NCBI GenBank assembly: GCA_009746045.1
Contig: RPFO01000022.1
Location: forward strand, 1,050,957-1,114,956
DNA length: 64,000 bases
Reading direction: 5' to 3'
From: Mesostigma viride
Lineage: Eukaryota; Streptophyta; Mesostigmatophyceae; Mesostigmatales; Mesostigmataceae
The position numbers and the translations under genes were made by a program. Under the pieces are notes generated by a model, which did not search any database, was not told the DNA's origin, and saw only the letters and a list, made by a program, of their open reading frames with translations. How positions within the stretch are numbered: the stretch's first letter is position 1; every line of letters starts with the position of its first letter. This document shows positions 22,701-34,451 of the stretch, piece after piece.

Positions 22701-25700
22701 CGGGAAGTAATGCTTGCAGGCTTGATACACCTGTCAGGTTGCGCACGCATTGGCAGGAGCTTGATACGTAAGAACAATCCATCAGCTACTCCCTGTTCAA
22801 AGATAACATGACTGCTCATAACTTTCACTTCTAAGAACCGATAGCAGAAATCAAGCCTAAACATTCTACAAGTGCTTTTGGCGAGGTGGTGTGAAAGAAA
22901 CCGCCCTCAGAGCCTTTCCCGATGATGGTCGTCCTTAACCAGCAGGGGTGGGCGAGCCCATAATCGTAGTGGTATGCAGAAGCAGGGACGAGGTGCAAAT
23001 AATACACACGTGCAGGGAGCAGTCAGTAGCAGCCACACACCAGCTGTACACTGGCAGCAGTGGCCAGCTTCGTGGAGGCAAGGTGCTGGATCCGGCACTG
23101 AAGCTAACTTTGGTGGCGATAAAGAGTGGGAGGGGGGGTGTGAAGGGCGGGGGGGGGGGGGGGGAGTACTTCAGATACCTCTTTGCAACCAAAAAACGGG
23201 TGTACCCAGCACTGCCGATCGATGCCAGCCTGACACTCATGACTCATCCTTCCTTGAATGCTGCGAGGGCACTGGGTTCACGACGACGCTCTGTCTACAT
23301 CATGTTTATGTGATGTGCAAGCGCAGAGATTTCGTATCCACCGATACCACAAAGCCCCATGACAGTCCAGGAGTAGCGCCCCATCAGCAAGTCGCTGCCA
23401 ATGCGACATTCATACTTGGATGTGCATGATGATATTACTCCTGAACAAAAAAAAAAACAAGATGTCTTACATCCACAAAAAGAATGAAGAGTGGTGTCTG
23501 ATTTGGCACATACTTGATGTGCATTCATACTTGGATGTGCATGATGATATTACTCCTGAACAAAAAAAAAAAAAGATGTCTTACATCCACAAAAAGAATG
23601 AAGAGTGGTGTCTGATTTGGCACATACTTGATGTGCATTCATACTTGGATGTGCATGATGATATTACTCCTGAAAAAAAAAAAAAAAAGATGTCTTACAT
23701 CCACAAAAAGAATGAAGAGTGGTGTCTGATTTGGCACATATAAATAAATACAGGTGGCCATAGTTACTTACTGCAGGCATATTCGTCACGGTGGTATCCT
23801 ACTATACAACTAAATGGTGCCGATCTGTACCTACCGCCTGCAACTTCTCGTGCTGCTCGGTCAAGTACTGGCGCCGCTGGACCGTAAACTCCTTGGTGCG
23901 TGAGCCATTGAGCAGCTCGAGCTCCCAGTCATGCCACATGAGCTGTTTGCAGATCATCATTCGGGAGACGACCAGCGCAGTATTGTGCACATGATCCTTT
24001 GCTAGCGCAGTACATGATCCGTTGCTAGAGTAGTAAGAACATTCGCCTACTCGTTCACCAAAGGAAGCAAACAAGTTTTTCATGATATTATCCAGCATAT
24101 CACTAGCACGCCAATCAGAGGCAGTCGGCAAGCAGCCAGCATACGATCAACGGACATGACATCTGCACATTGACAAAAATTCAACTGTGCGACTCTTCAA
24201 CCCCAAATTTTGTGCCAGCTCGGTGATCTGCGTAAAGAAACCACTGCATGCAACGCGAGCATCGGAAAATCACGTGGCAACGCGTGGAAACATGCTGCTG
24301 CTGATGCTGCTGATGCCACCAGCAAGTGTTCAAATGATTATGACAGCAATCTGACTGGAACCACGAGCATTTTAGATGACGCCACCAGCCCGCCCGCCCG
24401 CCCGCCCACCCACCCGCCCGCCCGCCCGCCCGCCCGCCCGCCCCCGCCCGCCCGCCGCCCGCCCGCCCGCCCGCCCGCCCGCCCGCCCGCCGCCCGCCCG
24501 CCCGCCCGCCCGCCCGCCCGCCCGCCCGCCCGCCCGCCCGCCTGCCCCCCCAACCCCCAACCCCCCCCACCCCCACCCCCACCCCCACCCCCCACCCCCA
24601 CCCCACCCCCCCCCCACCCCCCACCCCCACCCCCACCCCCACCCCCCACCCCCACCACCCCCCACCCCACCCCCCACCCCCCACCCCCACCCCCACCCCC
24701 TACCCACCGTGGCATGCAGCGTCTCCCGAGGCGGCAGCAGGGAGATGTAGGGGTACCACTCGGATGCCTGAGGATCGCCTCATGGCGAGGTTGTTGGTGA
24801 TGATGAGTACGCGCAGGGACAGAGCACATGATAGGAGTCCAAACAGCCCGGGATGGGATTGTATGGACACACAGGCATCAGTTTTGGTGGTATGCAGTGT
24901 GGTGTCGGCGCTTAAAGTCCTAACTAACATCAGACCATTGTTAATCAACAGTTTGGAGTGCTGAGGATGGAACCAATATTGCCAAGGCACGCGCAGTGTG
25001 AACAAATAATATTCTTCACTGCGCCACACAAAGCTAGTCAGCTTTACAGAACAGAAAATGGATTTGACTTTGACGCTTCTCCTGCCATGCCCCGTCGGTT
25101 TCTTGCTGTACACGAGAAAAAGAGCCCGCTCAGAAAAGAGTGGTGGTGACAGATGCCATGCTTCAGCCGCGGCGTACCCCAATACCTCACAGCTAAACCA
25201 TCCCCCCCCCCCTCCCTGATCACCCCCCTGCCCACCTTGCCTGCTGCCATCTGGATCAAGAGGAACACCGAGAGCTTGATGTACTGGCACGTCTCCTTCT
25301 CTGGCAGGAGCTGCGCCACATCGGGTGGCAACAAATCTGCTGTGATCATCTGTGTGTGTGGAGGGGGGGGGAGGGGGGTACGGAAGAGGTATGGGGAGGA
25401 TATTAAATTTAAAAAAAAGCATGTCACCACAATTGTCGGCCGTAGCAGTCAAGCCACTGTGGATGCACCAACATTCATGTGTCCAATCCACCGGTGTGGC
25501 ATGTGGGATGGTTAGGGTGGGTGGGTGAGCCTGGAAAGAATGGAAGGAATGTTAAGCGGGCGAGGTGGTAGACAAGAGCAGAAGGCAGACATAAGGGAGA
25601 AGAAGGGAGGTAGAAAAGCAGGGATGGGGGCAAGACAAGAGGCATTGTGGGGAGAATAAAAGGGGCCAAAGTCCGCTACCAAGGGATGCCCCAAACCAAG

Positions 25701-27798
25701 CCACGGTGTCTAAGAGTGCCTCCGCCCCCCTTCAGGCCATAAAATTGCTCGATGCTATGCCGGTACCTCATGCAAAATTGTGTGGGCTTCCCACAATGGG
25801 CCCTGTTAACTTTGTCTACTACATGGGTTGCGCCCACAACGGGCCCTGCTAACTTCATCTACTACATGGGTTGTGCCCACAACGGGCCCTGCTAACTTCA
25901 TCTACTACATGGGTTGTGCCCACAACGGGCCCTGCTAACTTCATCTACTACATGGGTTGTGCCCACAACGGGCCCTGCTAACTTCATCTACTACATGGGT
26001 TGTGCCAGAGTTCTGTCAGGGCTTGGCCTCCATGGCATCGGCAATTGACAAACCATTGAAACCAAAGTGGCAGCAAAGGCAGCAATAATGATCACACTTC
26101 TGAGTACCATAACGACCGTAGTCATGGCATTATATCAACAACATCGACTGCAACAACAATACTAACGACTGTACCAAAACACAAAGCCACGCCGTGGGTG
26201 GTGGCAAGAATCCGAACCACGCCAGGACAGAATCAGCTATCAAAACTATGCATCTGGTGGTTAGGGTGCGAGTGCTCATGAGGGCAGCAGGCAGATTTGT
26301 ACCAGCCCAACCAGCGAGTGTGACAGCATCATGCGATCAAAAGTTCCATTCCGGCATGTGGGCATCACCATGGGTTTAATCTATACTTGTACCACACGGG
26401 GTATAGGGAGCTCACCAGCTGCCGTGTGACGGAGAGCAGGGGCCGGCCACGGCGGACCGGCTTGATGGCCACCAGACCCCTGCATGTGTGCCCACCAGGG
26501 GGTTCATGCACAAGGGGGGAGGGGGGAGTGGTAAGACCTGCATTGCTGCCCAAATGCTGGCAGGGGACACCGCAGTACCCGAAATGTGAATGGTAATGCT
26601 ACTAAAATCAGCTTTGCTACTGTAGCCCAGATAGGATATTTGTAACACACAATGATGGGCATGCCTCGCGCATGGGATTGATTCATGGGCATGCTTCGCA
26701 TAGTATCTATCGGGGTGGTTGGCTGGTTGCAGCGACCGTATTCCATAGTCGAGTCCTGTCCTATTCAACCCCAATCCGCCAGCCCCTAGGCATTGTACCT
26801 AGGGTATGGCGGATGATAAATGGGGACCAGTCCTGCCTTGAAAGATGGTTGTCTGCCCGCCACCGTCCCACGTTGTGTACAGGGATCAAAAGCAATTGAA
26901 ACTGCCGGATGCATGGCCTTCCAATAAAGGTACGCGCATAATCAATATACTGAGCAAAAATATTGTTAAGTTAATGAATACCAACCCTAAAAAACAATGT
27001 GACTAGAAAATGAAGACAGCCGGACAACTTACCACCCATACTCAGACCTGCCGACGGCCACTCGGTCGCTGGCCCCCTTCTCGCCTCGTGAGTTCAGCCA
27101 CTCCACGAATGGGCCGTTGATCCATTCCTGGGAGATGCGCTGCGTCGCCTCATCCAACGGCTGGAGGGTGAGCACGACGGGATCTTGCGACGGCGGCGGA
27201 AGCTTGGCTGAGCACCGGGGGACCTGCTGGCCCACACAGGAGGAAGCCAAGCGACATCGGCGGAATGAGTCAACAAGAATGGTTTAAGCAAATGCCCTTT
27301 CGCCTGGCGCGCTAGATTGTGGTATATTGAAGAGTCAGAGGGAGGGAGCGGGGGGGAAGGGCGGGGGGGGGAGGAGGCTTAGCCCAATAAAATTGTAATG
27401 ACTTTTCCACTTGACCTCGCCACCCTATGCGGGCTCTGTTGCACGCCTGGTTATATTAAGAGGGACCTGAGACTTCTACCGTCGGACATGCCTTAAGAGC
27501 CCTTCCGCAACTCCGATTGTGGGTGACGACGAGTGCCGACGGAAATTTGCGTTATACTTACATGAGATGCAGGGTTATTTCGTGCATGGTTGAGATTCAA
27601 GCCTCCCAGAGCTGTGCCCCTTTGAAGGGAGAGTAACCTGGTTGCACGTGAGGTGCCAAATAGCCCTTTCCATAATCTGCCGACCGGGAGAGATGGCCTC
27701 GCGCCCGAGGCGCGAATGGACAAAGCAGTGCTTGCTAATTTGGGAAAAGGGGCGATTCCTAGTTCTAAATACAGCGTTGACAAGGAGGAAACACGCAT
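16717..27798 (-). CDS. SET-domain protein lysine methyltransferase, RuBisCO-LSMT type
   Basis: Thirteen exons join in phase: 27,798-27,562; 27,223-27,048; 26,479-26,416; 25,349-25,236; 24,767-24,708; 23,942-23,835; 22,730-22,655; 21,659-21,602; 21,387-21,342; 21,082-21,002; 19,537-19,502; 17,628-17,545; 16,850-16,717. They give about 424 residues. Exon 1 is Ser/Arg/Leu-rich and few in acids, like a plastid or mitochondrial transit peptide. SET landmarks follow in order: RGLVAIKPVRRGRPLLSV, SEWYPYISLLP, LELLNGS, VSSRAWYLES, IPFCDFVNHD, IEADRAYFPGEQ, then SSYGKKANSNLLLDFGF with the catalytic-site Tyr. After SET comes LDDPLREPKMQLLRSL, the start of the substrate-binding domain. Enzymes of this family use S-adenosylmethionine to methylate lysines of RuBisCO large subunit, aldolase or other proteins. 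The substrate here cannot be told. The C-terminal end is unresolved (see 13,188-15,175). The exon 8/9 junction is the least certain. Confidence 0.82.
17824..18817. repeat. 37-bp minisatellite with higher-order structure, in intron 11 of the SET gene
   Basis: About 27 units of 37 bp, AGGGAGAAACTAGYGSTCTA followed by TTAGGGTAGCCACTCAG. Two main variants exist, TAGTGGTC (t) and TAGCGCTC (c). The right half follows a strict c-c-t order four times, a 111-bp higher-order period, while the left half is irregular. Confidence 0.95.
19060..19290. repeat. 11-bp tandem repeat ACTTGCTAGTC, in intron 11
   Basis: The array is clean between about 19,122 and 19,285 with some 15 units. It decays on the left, where TTGCTAGAC and TTGCTAGCC variants occur. 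It shares CTAG with the neighbouring 37-bp unit but is otherwise unrelated. Confidence 0.9.
20045..20180. repeat. Two-copy repeat of about 65 bp in intron 10
   Basis: The word 'gtatgctagctaatrctttg' starts each copy at about 20,044 and 20,118, and both run to ATACATTGACCATC. It lies immediately left of the 56/67-bp minisatellite. Confidence 0.7.
20209..20990. repeat. 56/67-bp minisatellite in intron 10 of the SET gene
   Basis: The unit runs from GAAGACAGCGGCGCCACCAC through GATGTGCAGGTGGGGCATGG to GGGGGAAACAA, 56 bp. From about 20,485 rightwards most units carry an extra 11-bp segment with ACGCGTGGGG, making 67 bp. Because the unit lacks stops in several frames, it produces long spurious ORFs on both strands. 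Confidence 0.93.
21661..21840. repeat. 10-bp array GGGCGATGTG abutting the exon 8 splice acceptor
   Basis: About 18 units. On the minus strand the unit reads CACATCGCCC, and the last unit becomes the acceptor, CACATCGCCAG, with exon 8 starting at 21,659. The array ends within two bases of the exon. Confidence 0.9.
23405..23740. repeat. 114-bp tandem repeat, three copies, in intron 6
   Basis: Each unit begins CATTCATACTTGGATGTGCA and includes an A-run of differing length (about 10-16), then GATGTCTTACATCCAC. Copies are otherwise almost identical, so the expansion is recent. A G14-16 run lies nearby at about 23,150. Confidence 0.85.
24385..24706. repeat. CCCG and CCCCCA arrays starting at the exon 5 donor
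   Basis: On the minus strand the exon 5 donor (GTGGGTAGGGG) leads straight into GGGGGT units (about 24,545-24,706) and then CGGG units (about 24,385-24,545). The intronic strand is therefore G-rich for 300 bases from the splice site on. Long Pro/Gly-rich frames here are repeat translations. Confidence 0.9.
25781..26006. repeat. 43-bp minisatellite in intron 3 of the SET gene
   Basis: About five units, TGGGTTGTGCCCACAACGGG then CCCTGCTAACTTCATCTACTACA. The leftmost is diverged and the other four are identical or nearly so. Confidence 0.9.
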
Positions 27799-28919
27799 GT
27801 CGGCTAGAATGTGGACAACTAGGTAACTGCAGTCGGAGTGTCGGCGTTCCTTGACCCCATAGGCAATTATACTTGAAAAATTGCTTGGTGGCTACGCGGC
27901 AAAGAGGGGAACTAAATATTAGGGGTGTTGTCGATTTCTATAAGGGGAAATCGACTACACTTACTTGACCTCGTGGGAGAAAGAGCGATAACGATAAAAT
28001 AATAATGATAATAATTCGTGGCTATGGTTGGACCTTCACTTCCGATACTGTCAACTGTCACGGAAATCTTCCGTATGTACACAGGCCGAAAACTGACAAG
28101 GGTTTTTCTTGGCAGTGGGCGTCCTGACACGTGCTGTCACTGCCGTGCCTTGGCTGGGCCTACACTGTAGCTATTTTTTGCCTGCTCCCTGCCTCATGCC
28201 TGCAGCTTGGCGGATCCGGCAATCTGCTTTTCCCATAACTACCGGTACACTGCCCCTCAATTTCGCCAGCGTGGCAGAATGCCACGTTGGCGCAGGTTGG
28301 CGCCAACGATCACCTGCCATAGTTAGAGAACGTGGCACTATCCAATTGTCCCACGCATGTGCGAGAAGCCTTCTCGATGGATTGTACTCCCGCTGCTGAC
28401 CAGCAGATTTACGGGTCCGCCTCAGACTCGCCCTGCCGCGTCACTTCCTACGAACCGGCGCCAAGTTCAGCCGCTGCAATCCCGCCTGCATGCGAGAAAT
28501 TTTTTAAGATCATCGGGCGCGCGAGCCAGCCTCGGGAGTGAGTTTGCCTGGAAATTCTGTGACCTGTCCTGAGTCACTGCGGCACTGCATGACTGCTGAA
28601 GTGGAGGATGGGCTACTCTCCGGCTTGAAATTGTGATCGATGTGCGCGCACCCTGACCACGAACGTTGAAATCGTTTGCATGGTTTTCGGCAAGCTCGAC
28701 GAAAATCGACCATCGGAGGATGTACGCCACGACGTTCCCAGTTGGAACGCACTAGGCAGTCGTAATTTATTTATATCTTGTTTTCAGTTCCCTTCGCTCC
28801 TCTGCGCGGTCAAGTCACTTCGCTTCCCAACAGGAGCCAATCGAGATTCGGGGGCACACGCCGTGTCAGCCACTTGGACGTGCACGGTACCCGCCTTACT
28901 TCAGTTGAATGAATTTGAA
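27799..28919. promoter_or_regulatory. Divergent intergenic region between SET and PP2C genes
   Basis: This is the only spacer between two head-to-head genes. It contains AT-rich text at about 27,990-28,020 and no repeat array, in contrast to its surroundings. Core promoter elements are not clear. Confidence 0.4.
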
Positions 28920-31900
28920 ATGGAGCGACCACCATTGCTACATGTGGAAGCTCATAGGTCGAGGGCAAGTCGAGATCATGACGCCTTGTTGCCGGCCCTG
29001 TCTGTGTTGCCGGACATGTCATCACTTTCGAGCGGCATCTGCGAGGGATCAAAAGTTGATGAATTTGATATAGTCTTGCGCTCCGGGGTTGCATCTGATA
29101 AAGGCCGAAGGAATAGGATGGAGGATTCCCACGTGGTGGTCGATGACCTGAGCAAATTTTTGGAAACGGAACATCATTTGACGCATACCAGGCCGCTCGC
29201 CTTTTTTGGGGTAAGTACTACGTGGTGTGAGCCTTTCCTCTGATGCTGTGTGATCGTGGTTCCCTCCAAGTGCCCTCTGGTTGTAAGTGGCTATCCGCCA
29301 TCTGTGGTTTGTGACGAAGCCCACATCGTTCGCATCCTAGCATCGTAACATAAGGCTGGCGTGAAGCCACTGCCGCGTCTGACGGTGGTCTGCCATCTGC
29401 CTTGTAGCTGCAGCCTGTGATGGTTGCCAGACTGTTGCAAGCTCCTATGTCCAATTTTGTGGTGTACAACATTTTGTGGTGGCAAGTTGCTTGGAGTGTT
29501 TAGTCAGGGTATCAGGGATTGTGTACTGTGGGGCCCCCTGCGCTCATATGCTATGGCAGGTGGCCTGGTGGCCACCAGCACGTAATTGATGTCTTGCAAG
29601 CACGAAGGTGCATGTGGATCTGTCCATGCAAGCCCGGTTCTGCACTGGATAATCTCATGCATATATTATCTCTTTGATATGCCCCCTTACGGCGCTGTAT
29701 GTGTTACCCCCCCCACCCGCACCCCATGTACAAGCTCGCATGTACAAGCTCACACATTCAATTCTTTCCTGACAAGGTCCCTCCACGTGTTTATAAGTAT
29801 CTTCCTGTTCTCACATCCCTGCCTAGAAGTAGAGTTCTCCTCGGAGGCTTCCCCTGTTGGCTTTATCATTTCCGCCCCCAATCGTCTTCGTCTTGTTCCC
29901 GACACCCACGGCCGTCTCCCCTTTCTTCCCCCCATCAGTTCACTAGTCCTATTTTTTTTATTCATGCCAAGCCCAGTAGATACAACTATCCTCCCACCGG
30001 ACGTGCTGGTCTGCCGCTGCTGACACCAGGAGTGGCCACCATACAGTCGTTTCTTCCCTTGGCTGCTGACACACTCATGGCCCCTACTACTCAGCCATCC
30101 GTAGTGTGAGCATCCTCCTATGGTCACCTGTCCTGGCATGGGGTTGCCCCGCGAAGCCATAGCCCCCCCAGGGCCCCGTGACCTCCCTGCGAGGGGGCTT
30201 GACTTCACTGATTGATTAGCGACCTACCTGATGTATTTATAAAGGGTGCCAACTGGCTATTTGGTAATGAATAAGTTCATGAACGCCTCCCAAGGCATCT
30301 TGCTTGCAACCACATGCGCCCACACCTTGCCCGCGCTGCCCCCCTCTACCCGCCAGCCCCATTCCTTTCATATTTATGCCCCCACCTTTTGCTTGATCCA
30401 TCCCTCATTGTCTGATTGCCACCAGGTGTACGATGGCCACGGCGGCCCCGAGGCGGCCGTGTTTGTGCAGCAGCACATGCTGCAGCAGCTGGTGCAGCAG
30501 CTGCGGCAGGGGCCACGTTCCCTTAGTGAAGTCCTCGCACGCACCTTCCTGCGCACGGATGCAGCACTGGCCGACAGCTGTGCGGGGGAGAAGGAGGACA
30601 TCGGGACGACCGCCATCGTCTCACTGGTCATGGGCAGGTGGGGGTTGGGATGGTTATGGTTCACAGAAATCACGGGAAATCTTCATGATGATGATTATGA
30701 GTCACTGCAGTCATTCACGCCTTATGTTGGGTTTGCTTACGTTGGGTTCACCCCTTAAAGTTGGGGCGCCTAGGATTTCGGCTTCCTTAGCTCCAACTAG
30801 TACAGATCGTACTAATTAGTATGTTTTAGTATCTTTAGTTCCAATTAGTACGATTTAGTACAGCCATTCACGTCTTACGTTGAGTTCACACCTTAAGCTG
30901 GGTTGAGCCCGGGGTATCCAGCGAACCCAGCTGGCGGCATGAATTACTGTTTTATCATGGTTGTGGCGAAATCTATTTGTTGTTTTAGTTTTCTGGTTGT
31001 TTTGTTTTAAAGAATACTTAGTTGCTGTGACCATGGCTCATTAATATTAGTTATAATTATGATTATTAAGATAAATACTGTGGTTATTGTTTGATACATA
31101 GCTATTGCATGGTTATGAACATGGGCAGGAAAATTACATGGTCATCCGATGGTCCAATCATGGGCAGAGAATGGCCAGGCATCATTCGCCTTGGCATGGG
31201 CAGGTGGGCACGCGAGGGCACAGGTCAGACGGTGCGCTATTGCTGTACCCGTGCTTCCATAGCCCAGAGCACTTCTGCCCTTCAGTGCCCATCCCCATAG
31301 ATGTCATATCAGAGACTAGTGCCACGCGTCGGGTCACTCAACAGCACAGACTGCTCCGTTGGGTAAACCCAGTGCTGATCCAGCTTCCCCTTGTCCCTTG
31401 TGCAACCCCTTCTCCTGTGTATCGGTCATTTTGCCATGGGTGATGGGCCCATGGCTCGTGATGCCTGTCGTCAGGCTGCTCCTGGTCGCTAATGCCGGTG
31501 ACTGCCGCGCGGTGCTCTGCCACCGGGGCAAAGCGGTGGCTCTGTCGCGCGACCACACGCCGAAGTGCGAGGACGAGAAACGCCGGATCAAGGCGGCGGG
31601 GGGGTAGGTTCATCTGTGGCAGTGACACAGGATATTGGCGGCAGGGGGGTAGTACTAGCCTGCCCTTGCAGGTCCTTTGCCCTTGATGCAAAGATTTCAT
31701 GCTTTGGTCTTGATGCAGGTTGCTAGCTCTTCAATGTTGTTGCTGCTTGGTGGGGGAGCGTGTGTGCCCACCAGGAGTAAATAGATGAGGGCACTACCTT
31801 CCCAGTTCCGTGAATATGTGAGACGCTGGTGTTTGTGTGGATGTGGCAGTCAAGGCTGTGCGCTGCAGAAAGGAGAGAGCTAGCCGTGCTTTTCTTCCTA

Positions 31901-32770
31901 GTACATGGAGGGTGTGATAAGTGTGACCGTTCATTTACCCTCTCTATGATGCATCATTCGCTGGTTCCTCTTGATGTTGAAAATTGTCCTATCTATGCGT
32001 TTGTTATTGCCAGGTTTGGGGATGGTGGGTGGAGGAAGACGGGGCGAAGGGGAAGGGTTTCGACCAGGATGACTAGAACCTCGTGAATGCATGTTTTGGA
32101 GGCACCAATGGTTTGTTTGCTGGTTGCGGGTGCAAGCATGAGACTGAGAGATAGTGTAGCGGTGGTGTTTTATCCGTGCTGCCCCCTGTACGTTGTAGTT
32201 CATGTCACTCCCACCTCGCCACCCTCATCTTTTCACCACCCTCATATTTCCATCATACACCTCTTGCTCATAGCCTGTGCCGCTAACGATGCCCACACCC
32301 CTCATCCAACACACTCCATCCCACACAACCCCCATCTCTGACACCTCGTTGGGCTCATCCGCAGGTATGTCGAGGGAGGCTACCTGAACGGCGTCATTTC
32401 CGTCTCTCGCGGTTTCGGCGACTTCCGCCTCAAGTGCCGCCAGGGTGCCCATGGTGAGACCGGCCCCCTGACGGCGATCCCTGAGATCACCGAGCACTAC
32501 TTGCAGCCGGGCGACGAGTTCATGGTGCTGGGCTGCGACGGGCTGTGGGACGTGATGCCGTCGCAGGCGGTGATCAGCTATGCGCGCCGCATCCTGCGCG
32601 CGTGCGGCGACCCAGAGGCATGCGCGCGTGAGCTCGTCAAGGAGGCGCTGCGCCTACACTCCACCGATAACGTGAGTGTGGTTGTGATCAGCTTTGCTCC
32701 GGTCGAGCCGCACCCACAGCGGGGGTCCAGCCCTGTTATCATTGGGCGGGTTACGGGTGTGGCCCGCTAG
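28920..32770 (+). CDS. PP2C-type protein serine/threonine phosphatase
   Basis: Four exons, 28,920-29,210, 30,426-30,637, 31,475-31,603 and 32,365-32,770, join in phase to 345 codons. All introns have GT/AG ends. The protein shows the PP2C motifs in order: [29 protein letters not shown] (split by intron 1), [65 protein letters not shown] and [10 protein letters not shown]. The metal-binding aspartates (ED, DG, DG, DN) are all present, so it should be an active Mg/Mn-dependent phosphatase. It resembles plant cytosolic or nuclear PP2Cs; the specific pathway is not evident. A second in-frame ATG at 28,680 would add 80 residues without domain resemblance, and I prefer 28,920. The next gene upstream is the divergent SET gene, whose ATG lies about 1.1 kb away, so the two may share a regulatory region. 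Confidence 0.92.
29211..32364 (+). other. PP2C introns 1-3
   Basis: Intron 1 is about 1.2 kb (29,211-30,425), intron 2 about 0.84 kb (30,638-31,474) and intron 3 about 0.76 kb (31,604-32,364). Intron 2 has a short TTAGTAYR-type word repeat near 30,780-30,870 and GGGCAGG words near 31,125-31,200. None has a minisatellite. Confidence 0.7.
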
Positions 32771-33965
32771 ATGCCTCCACTGGCAGGCGAGTTGGGGGAG
32801 AACCGGGGCCTCCCGGGCAGGAAAATGTCCTATTTGGCCTTTGATTGCCATTTTTCCGAGGTCGCGGGGTGGTAGTTTTGATAAGCAGGTGCCTGTGGAT
32901 GCTGAGTGGTCTAATATCGGTCCAGCTACCATACGAGTTGCTTACGGTGTACATAGCTGTACATACTGTATGTTGTAGGGTTATCTCCAAGATATAGGAA
33001 TTTATAGCATGGCGAGACAAAACCAAAATTTGACGGTTAAGCTTCCTGGCGGTTTCACAGGGGCTTGCTGGCACTTGCCTAGCTGCCCCCAAAGGCATTT
33101 TCGCATCATCCCTCAAGGGCATGTGAGCAGCGGTGAACTGGCTATGGCTGGCAACGTGGTGACATTTTCAATGCCTGCCCGCGCACCAGCCCGCAAGAAG
33201 CGGGTTCGGAATGAGATGGCGTCTGCTCATCAAGACTGGGGCTTCAAGCCAACTGGTTGTGTATTACTAATCATTGCTCCTTGGCCAGCTTTGAATGAGT
33301 ATGACTGGCCTAGCTAGCCGTAAGATGTGTGGGGTGGCTGGATGGAACATGGTTCAGTTTGATTTCACCGCCTTGGTTTTCTGGGTGGTTTTCTGGGTGC
33401 AAGATATGTAGTACTTATCATCTTTTTGTCTATCTTTCTTTCATCTTGGTTTAGAACTCTTGTTTTACCGCACATGTGAGGGCTAATTTGATCAATGTGC
33501 GCAGTTGAAGCTTTTGGTTCAATGAAGGCGTTCACTTATATTTATTTTGCAAATAATTATATCAAGAAAATGTGACGAACAAATTGGATCGACTCATTCA
33601 ATTTGTGTGTTGCTTAGTGGTGAGATGTGGTCTTTTTCTTTATACGATGTGAGACAACAATTAATTAATGAATTAATTATCACGTAGACTGTGCACATCA
33701 TGTGGGTACGAATAATATGAAGTCAGACAACAATAATGCCAAGGAGACAACTATAGATAATATCAAGGAGACAACCAGCGCAGGCCAAAAATCGGGAGAA
33801 TCCGGACCATGGTAGCTCGAGCCTGCCGTTATCTTGTCCGCGTGTTCGAGTCGTTCAGGATGATGAAGATGATCAATGGTGATGGAAATGTGTATATAGT
33901 TGACTCACTTAGTATAGAAACCTTCAACTCCTAAACACAATGAGGAGGGAGGGCGCCCTATTGAA
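32771..33965. other. PP2C 3' flank, non-coding
   Basis: No gene is recognised. An inverted SINE-like family 2 copy lies at about 33,765-33,900 (core ACCATGGTAGCTCGAGCCTG). A TTAATTAATGAATTAATTA run lies at about 33,660. Confidence 0.4.
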
Positions 33966-34430
33966 AATTAAATGAAATTAAAATATAACATGACTCCGTT
34001 GGCGCGCGGGGTAAGGCAGGGGCGCCTCCGCTTCTTCTCATCTTTGATAGCCCAGCGGACAAGATTTCGTTCCTCAGACGCCGCAAGCGGCTCGAGAATA
34101 CTCACTTCACCGTGGACGACGACTTGACCCTGGCACGGCAACAACGGCGACGGGAGCTATGGCCGACCTACCTCCAGCTCCGGCAGACCAAGGCGGGCCA
34201 GCCGGTGTACTGGAAGGGGGCGGCCATCTACGTCGGCCACAAGCCCTGGCAAGCGACCCCCTCGACCACCGCGGCCCCAGCAACTCCAGCCCCAGCCTAG
34301 GGGAATACAGCAGTAGTGTAGAATAGTTAGACAGTGGCCTTGTACATGCCCGCCTACTACAGGCACTATACCAGCTGAGGCCTAGCCTTTTTAGTCATGT
34401 ACATGTGTGCCTATGTGTGCCATGTGTTAA
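33966..34430 (+). mobile_element. 5'-truncated ORF1-only LINE fragment
   Basis: After a short LINE-tail piece (ATAACATGACTCCGTTGG), the sequence jumps at about 34,005 into the ORF1 C-terminal region: LLIFDSPADKISFLRRRKRL, DDDLTLARQQRRRELWPTYL and YWKGAAIYVGHKPWQ, then a stop near 34,300 and the 3' UTR. It ends where the next copy's 5' UTR begins, so the two copies are head-to-tail. Confidence 0.55.
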
Positions 34431-34451
34431 AAGCCATATGCCCCTTCTGCC

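Noticed and set aside
24181-24829. Gly/Trp- and Pro-rich frames over 100 codons
   Set aside because: They arise from CCCG and CCCCCA arrays. The only real coding piece is the 60-bp exon at 24,708-24,767 in another frame.
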